Shown here in pieces: positions 41,729-45,142 of a DNA stretch of 45,142 nt (within the stretch, counting starts at the first letter, position 1; every line of letters begins with the position of its first letter). The notes under the pieces are model-generated. The model was not told the origin of the DNA and ran no database searches. It was given only the letters and a program-made list of their open reading frames with translations. The DNA is from Actinomycetota bacterium (GTDB taxonomy: Bacteria; Actinomycetota; Thermoleophilia; Solirubrobacterales; 70-9). A program made the translations under genes and the position numbers. The DNA is taken from NCBI GenBank assembly GCA_016870325.1, contig VGBV01000004.1:1-45142 (forward strand), written 5' to 3'.

Positions 41729-41801
41729 TGTCCGTCAGGCCGAACTCTCTCGGAGCGGCTGCACAGCAGCCGCGACTGACGATGGCGGCCGCTACGGACA
41801 C
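41728..41801 (+). repeat. Palindrome-bounded intergenic element carrying a copy of the 29-bp repeat family
   Basis: An 8-bp inverted repeat, GTGTCCGT (41728-41735) and ACGGACAC (41794-41801), encloses 58 bases. The inner part 41751-41795 is, on the opposite strand, nearly the same as the 21314-21350 unit (both contain GTAGCGGCCGCC, then TCAGTCGCGGC). The element fills the space between the two FAD genes. It could be a REP/MITE-like element and an mRNA hairpin. Confidence 0.6.
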
Positions 41802-41807
41802 GGCCTG

Positions 41808-43121
41808 ATGGCGAAGCGGGTCCCTTCAGGCCGCCGGGCATCGCACGTGGTCATCGGCGGCGGCGTGCAGGGGCTGTCGGCCGCCTGGCGGCTGGCCGAG
41901 CGGGGCGCCGACGTGCTGGTGCTGGAGAAGGACCGGATCGGCGCCGGCGCCTCCGGGATTGCGGGCGGCGTCGTCCGCAACTACTACCGCTCGCCGGCGG
42001 TCACCGAGCTGATCCGCCGCTCGGTCGAGATCTTCGAGGCCGACCCCGACGGTTTCGGCTTCCACCAGGTCGGCTACCTCGCCGCGGTGCCCGAGGAGCA
42101 GGTCGAGGACCTGCGCGCGATTCGCGGCCAGCACGAGGCTGCGGGATACGACTCCGAGCTGGTGGTCGGGGCCGGGGCGGCGCGCGACTACATGACCTGG
42201 AACTGGCCCGACTGGCGGGCGCCCGTCGAGGCCGTGCTGCGCGAGAGCCGCGGGGGCTGGGCCGACGCGATGCAGACCGTGCGGCGCCTCGCCGAGCGCG
42301 CCCGTGCCGCGGGCGCCGAGATCGCCGAGGGCGTCGAGGTGACGGGATTCGACTGGGGCGGCGAGCAGCCCGGCGAGGGCCCGGCCCGGGCGGTGCTGAC
42401 GAGCGAGGGCCCGATCGGGTGCGAGGCGGTGGTCGCGGCGCCCGGTCCCTGGATCGGCGGCCTCTGGCGGATGCTCGGCGGGCCGGCCGAGGTCGAGGTC
42501 GCCGGCTCCGAGCGCCCGCGCCGCTTCGTCGAGTACTGGAAGGCCCAGGAGGGACAGTTCGCGCTGCCCGGCGTCGGGCTCGGGGGGCGCGCCGGGATCG
42601 AGGCCCCGGTCGTCCACCTCGACCAGACCGGCGGCCTGCGCTCCGACCGCGACGGCCGCGAGCTCGTTCCGGGCGCCTGGGGGATCTACTTCCACCTGGG
42701 CCGCACGGGGACCGGGGTCACCGGAGGCGGGCTGCCGGTGCTGCTGGACGAGCCCGAGATGGACCCCTACGGCCCCGAGAACCCCGAGCACGCGGTCGAG
42801 GACCACTTCCCCGACTTCTTCACCTCCGGCCTCGCGGTCGCGTTCGAGCGCTTCCGGGGTCGCGGCGACGAGTGGCAGACCACCCCCGCCGGCGGCATCG
42901 TCCCGCACACTCCCGACAACTACCCGGTCTGCGACTGGGCCGCTCCCAACGCCTACGTGATCGTCGACTCCGGCCACAGCTTCAAGATGCTCGCCCTCGG
43001 CCGCATGGTCGCCGACGACATCGTCGACGGCGGCAACGAGGACCTCGCGCCCTACCGCTTCGCCCGCTTCGCCGCCGGCGAGACCCACATCGCCTCCGCG
43101 GGCCCGTACCCATGGACCTGA
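41808..43121 (+). CDS. DAO-family FAD oxidoreductase (sarcosine/N-methyl amino acid oxidase-like), copy 2
   Basis: 437 residues. Same architecture as copy 1: VIGGGVQGLSAAWRLAERGA, GASGIAGGVVRNYYRSPAVT, and the ending NAYVIVDSGHSFKMLALGRM, then PYRFARFAAGE. The two align throughout but differ at many places, an old tandem duplication, now separated by an intergenic repeat element. They may form a heteromer or act on different N-alkyl amino acids. Confidence 0.82.
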   Translation: MAKRVPSGRRASHVVIGGGVQGLSAAWRLAERGADVLVLEKDRIGAGASGIAGGVVRNYYRSPAVTELIRRSVEIFEADPDGFGFHQVGYLAAVPEEQVEDLRAIRGQHEAAGYDSELVVGAGAARDYMTWNWPDWRAPVEAVLRESRGGWADAMQTVRRLAERARAAGAEIAEGVEVTGFDWGGEQPGEGPARAVLTSEGPIGCEAVVAAPGPWIGGLWRMLGGPAEVEVAGSERPRRFVEYWKAQEGQFALPGVGLGGRAGIEAPVVHLDQTGGLRSDRDGRELVPGAWGIYFHLGRTGTGVTGGGLPVLLDEPEMDPYGPENPEHAVEDHFPDFFTSGLAVAFERFRGRGDEWQTTPAGGIVPHTPDNYPVCDWAAPNAYVIVDSGHSFKMLALGRMVADDIVDGGNEDLAPYRFARFAAGETHIASAGPYPWT

Positions 43122-43242
43122 AGGATCTTCAGCGGCCCTACCCCGGCGGCCGATCCGATAGAACGGCCCAGAACGGATCTCGACGAAGGAGCAGAGAAAG
43201 GACCTGACCGCGCACTTCACCGCCACCGAGATTCCGGGGTCC

Positions 43243-43467
43243 TTGGCCATCATGCTGCTCGGCGTCTGCTTCGGTCTCGCCTGCGCGGGCGGCCGCATCC
43301 GGATCTTGCCCGTAGCGCTGTTCGCGGCGCTTGCGGGCCTCGGCTTCACGGGCGACGAGCTCGGCTGGGCGGAGCCCGCCCGGATCGCGATCGACGCGGC
43401 GTTCCTGGCCACGGCGGCGCTGCTGATCGTCTCGCTGCTGTCCGGGCCCAAGCGCCAGCGCCTGTAG
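43243..43467 (+). CDS. Small two-helix membrane protein
   Basis: 74 residues from TTG 43243; two hydrophobic helices (MLLGVCFGLACAGG with VALFAALAGLGF, and IAIDAAFLATAALLIVSLLS), and a basic end (GPKRQRL). In frame upstream a CTG at 43204 after AGAAAGGA would give MTAHFTATEIPGS before it, a natural-looking N-terminus. No family recognised. Ends eleven bases before the convergent transporter gene. Confidence 0.5.
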   Translation: MAIMLLGVCFGLACAGGRIRILPVALFAALAGLGFTGDELGWAEPARIAIDAAFLATAALLIVSLLSGPKRQRL

Positions 43468-43478
43468 CTCCCGCTGTC

Positions 43479-44321
43479 TCACCCCGCAGCGATCAGCCCG
43501 ACGCCGGCCAGCGACGCGGCAACCCCGACGGCCTGTATGCGGACGAGGCGCTCGTCGAGCACGGCGCGGGCGAGGACGACCGTGGCGACCGGAAAGAGCG
43601 AGCCCAGCACCGAGACGATGCTGAGCAGCCCGGTCTCGGTGCCGAGCGCGAAGCAGATGTTTGCGCCGACGTCGAGCAACCCGATCAGGGCCAGCGCGGG
43701 GAGGACGCCTTCGGCGGAACCGAGCCTCGGCCGCACCACGACCAGCGCCGCGCACAGCAAAGCGAAGGCGCTGGCGCGCGTCGCGAGCAGGGCCCAGAAC
43801 GGGCTCACGTCCTCGACTGAGGCGTCTATGCCGACATAGAAGCCGCCGATGCCCGCGGCCGCGATCGCGGCTAGCCACATCGCCTCGCGAGGGGACTTCG
43901 CTCCCTCGGCCTCAGGAGCCCTGGTCGCGAGCACGACGCCGACCAGCACCACGGCCATGCCCAGGTACTGGATCTCACCGGGCCGCTCACCGGCCGCGAT
44001 CCCGACGACAACCGGCAGCGCCGCCGCGCCGCTCGCCGAGATCGGTGAGATCACGCTCATCGTCCCGACCGCGAGCGCCCGGTACAGCGCCGCGATCCCG
44101 AACAGGTAGCAGACGCCGGCAGCTAGGGCCGGCCCGATCTCGCCCCACGAGGGCGGATCGAGTTGGCCCACCGCGACGATCAGCGCCGCGGCGGCCATAC
44201 TCGTGGCCTGGCTCGCCAGCAGCACCAGCGCCAGCGTCAGGGCCCGGGTGCGGATGCCGCCGAGGAAGTCCGCGAGGCCCCAGCAGAGGGCGGCGGCGAA
44301 GCCGAGAGCGATCGCGATCAA
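43479..44321 (-). CDS. EamA/DMT-superfamily permease
   Basis: 280 residues, two repeats of five helices. N-terminal repeat begins IALGFAAALCWGLADFLGG, with YLFGIAALYRALAVGTMSVI and SPISASGAAALPVVVG; the second repeat has NICFALGTETGLLSIVSVL and SLFPVATVVLARAVLDERL, all typical of EamA exporters or importers of amino acids and metabolites. TTG start, fourteen bases after the GntR gene, so both are probably one transcript and the regulator may control it. Substrate unknown. Confidence 0.88.
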   Translation of the reverse strand: MIAIALGFAAALCWGLADFLGGIRTRALTLALVLLASQATSMAAAALIVAVGQLDPPSWGEIGPALAAGVCYLFGIAALYRALAVGTMSVISPISASGAAALPVVVGIAAGERPGEIQYLGMAVVLVGVVLATRAPEAEGAKSPREAMWLAAIAAAGIGGFYVGIDASVEDVSPFWALLATRASAFALLCAALVVVRPRLGSAEGVLPALALIGLLDVGANICFALGTETGLLSIVSVLGSLFPVATVVLARAVLDERLVRIQAVGVAASLAGVGLIAAG

Positions 44322-44335
44322 GCGGCCGGGGCGGC

Positions 44336-45109
44336 CTAGGGGCCGTTGTCGTGTTCTTGGCCGGCCGAGGGGAAGCCGCGGATCACGTGCAGGTCGACCG
44401 AGCCGGGGGCGAAGACGTTGATCGAGTACTGGACCGCCCGGCCCGCGCTGGTGTGGAGCAGCTCGGCCAGCTCGAGAGCGGCGGTGATGCGGGTTGCCCC
44501 CATCGCCTCGCCCAGGCGGGTGCCCGGCTCGATCAGGCGCGGGCGCACCTGGGTGCGGGCGAAGGCGACGGGCGCGCCCGCATCCACCATCAGGTCGAGC
44601 ACCATCGAGCCGTCCGCGAGAGCCTCGCGAAGCTCGTCGGCGCCGGGCAGCTCCACCGCGGGGTGGACGACGTCGCGCATGTGGGCGGCGATGGTGCCGT
44701 CGGCGAGCAGCGTGCGCTGGATCAGCGGCGCCCTCGCGCCGCGGCGCAGCCCGAGCTCCTCGGCGACGTAGCCGGGCACCGGCGCCTGCTCGATCTGGAG
44801 GTTGAGCACGGCGAGCTGCTTGCCCTGGCGTCGCGCGAGCGACGCGTAGGACTCGAGTATCTCGAGGCCGGCGCTGAATGCCGCCGGCGAGGCGACGCGG
44901 CCGACGAAGGTGCCGCTCCCCTGGCGGCGCATGATCTCGCCGTTCGACTCGAGCCGCTCGAGGGCGAGCCGCAGGGTGCCGCGGGAGACGCCGAGCGCCT
45001 CGGCCAGCTCCTGCTCGGGCGGCAGCCGGTCGCCGGGTCGGGCGCGGCCGGGCGCCAGGCGCGCGCGCAGTGCTTCCTCGGTGACGTCTACCAGAGAGGA
45101 CCGGGGCAA
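44336..45109 (-). CDS. GntR-family regulator with UTRA domain (HutC subfamily)
   Basis: 257 residues from TTG 45109. Winged helix: [40 protein letters not shown], with GSGTFVGR as the wing end. The UTRA ligand domain (about residues 85-250) holds [20 protein letters not shown] and the ending [30 protein letters not shown] -10-like box lies about eight bases upstream, near the window edge, so the start could be leaderless. HutC members respond to small metabolites. The GTTTGTACAAAC site at 35134 would suit a GntR dimer, but that link is only a guess. Confidence 0.9.
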   Translation of the reverse strand: MPRSSLVDVTEEALRARLAPGRARPGDRLPPEQELAEALGVSRGTLRLALERLESNGEIMRRQGSGTFVGRVASPAAFSAGLEILESYASLARRQGKQLAVLNLQIEQAPVPGYVAEELGLRRGARAPLIQRTLLADGTIAAHMRDVVHPAVELPGADELREALADGSMVLDLMVDAGAPVAFARTQVRPRLIEPGTRLGEAMGATRITAALELAELLHTSAGRAVQYSINVFAPGSVDLHVIRGFPSAGQEHDNGP

Positions 45110-45142
45110 GGCAGCGAGCCTATCCGCGAGCGCTCAGCTCCA

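Overview
This 45 kb window is very GC-rich (by eye around 70%), with densely packed genes, many GTG and TTG starts, and several genes whose -10 box lies 6-8 bases before the start codon, so their mRNAs are probably leaderless. LexA control is of the CGAAC-N4-GTTCG type and there is a CbbR-like regulator. This fits a high-GC actinobacterium. A Thermoleophilia/Solirubrobacterales-like soil lineage is my guess; no rRNA is present to fix it.

Layout. (1) 1-1260: the start of a secreted sulfatase, then tRNA-Gly(TCC) and tRNA-Pro(GGG). (2) 1261-3770: a small accessory island beside tRNA-Pro. It holds a winged-helix/nucleotidyltransferase (AbiEii-like) pair and a ribbon-helix-helix/PIN pair, with tRNA-Pro fragments and degenerate repeats after each, but no integrase. 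(3) 4.2-7.2 kb: a flavin disulfide oxidoreductase gene broken by one in-frame TAG, a decayed Y-family DNA polymerase gene that keeps its SOS box, greA, and a histone-deacetylase-like amidohydrolase. (4) 7.3-20.1 kb: a long plus-strand catabolic run. It has kdd and kce (lysine 3,5-diaminohexanoate route), an LD-carboxypeptidase, a complete peptide ABC transporter with a membrane-anchored binding protein, a P1/DmpA aminopeptidase, an M20 peptidase and an acyl-CoA dehydrogenase. (5) 20.1-21.4 kb: a VOC protein, two gene remnants fused at a deletion scar, and a 29-bp tandem repeat. (6) 21.4-26.8 kb, minus strand: CbbR-like regulator, hydroxypyruvate/glyoxylate reductase, malyl-CoA lyase, phosphoribulokinase-like kinase and serine-glyoxylate-type aminotransferase, with a 40-bp palindrome in the middle. 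(7) 26.8-31.7 kb: a GH25 lysozyme, a Na+/H+ antiporter, an orphan four-helix-bundle sensor, a small membrane protein and a GAF/PucR-type regulator. (8) 31.9-43.1 kb, plus strand: a divergent Amt transporter with tiny single-pass membrane proteins, a class I amidotransferase, a glutamine-synthetase-like ligase (GmaS/GlnT type), the three N-methylglutamate synthase-type subunits (MgsABC/GlxBCD), an unrecognised 147-aa protein and two tandem FAD amine oxidoreductases. (9) 43.2-45.1 kb: a small membrane protein, an EamA transporter and a GntR/UTRA regulator.

How it may fit together (inference). Region 8 looks like an N-methylglutamate-type route: uptake of (methyl)ammonium, ligation to glutamate, transfer to give N-methylglutamate, and FAD-dependent oxidation releasing a C1 unit and glutamate. 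The two FAD proteins stand where MgdABCD would be in known methylotrophs. Region 6 encodes serine-cycle-like or glyoxylate steps that could assimilate or recycle carbon. Region 4 imports and hydrolyses peptides and degrades lysine-derived beta-amino acids. The common theme is scavenging reduced nitrogen and amino compounds.
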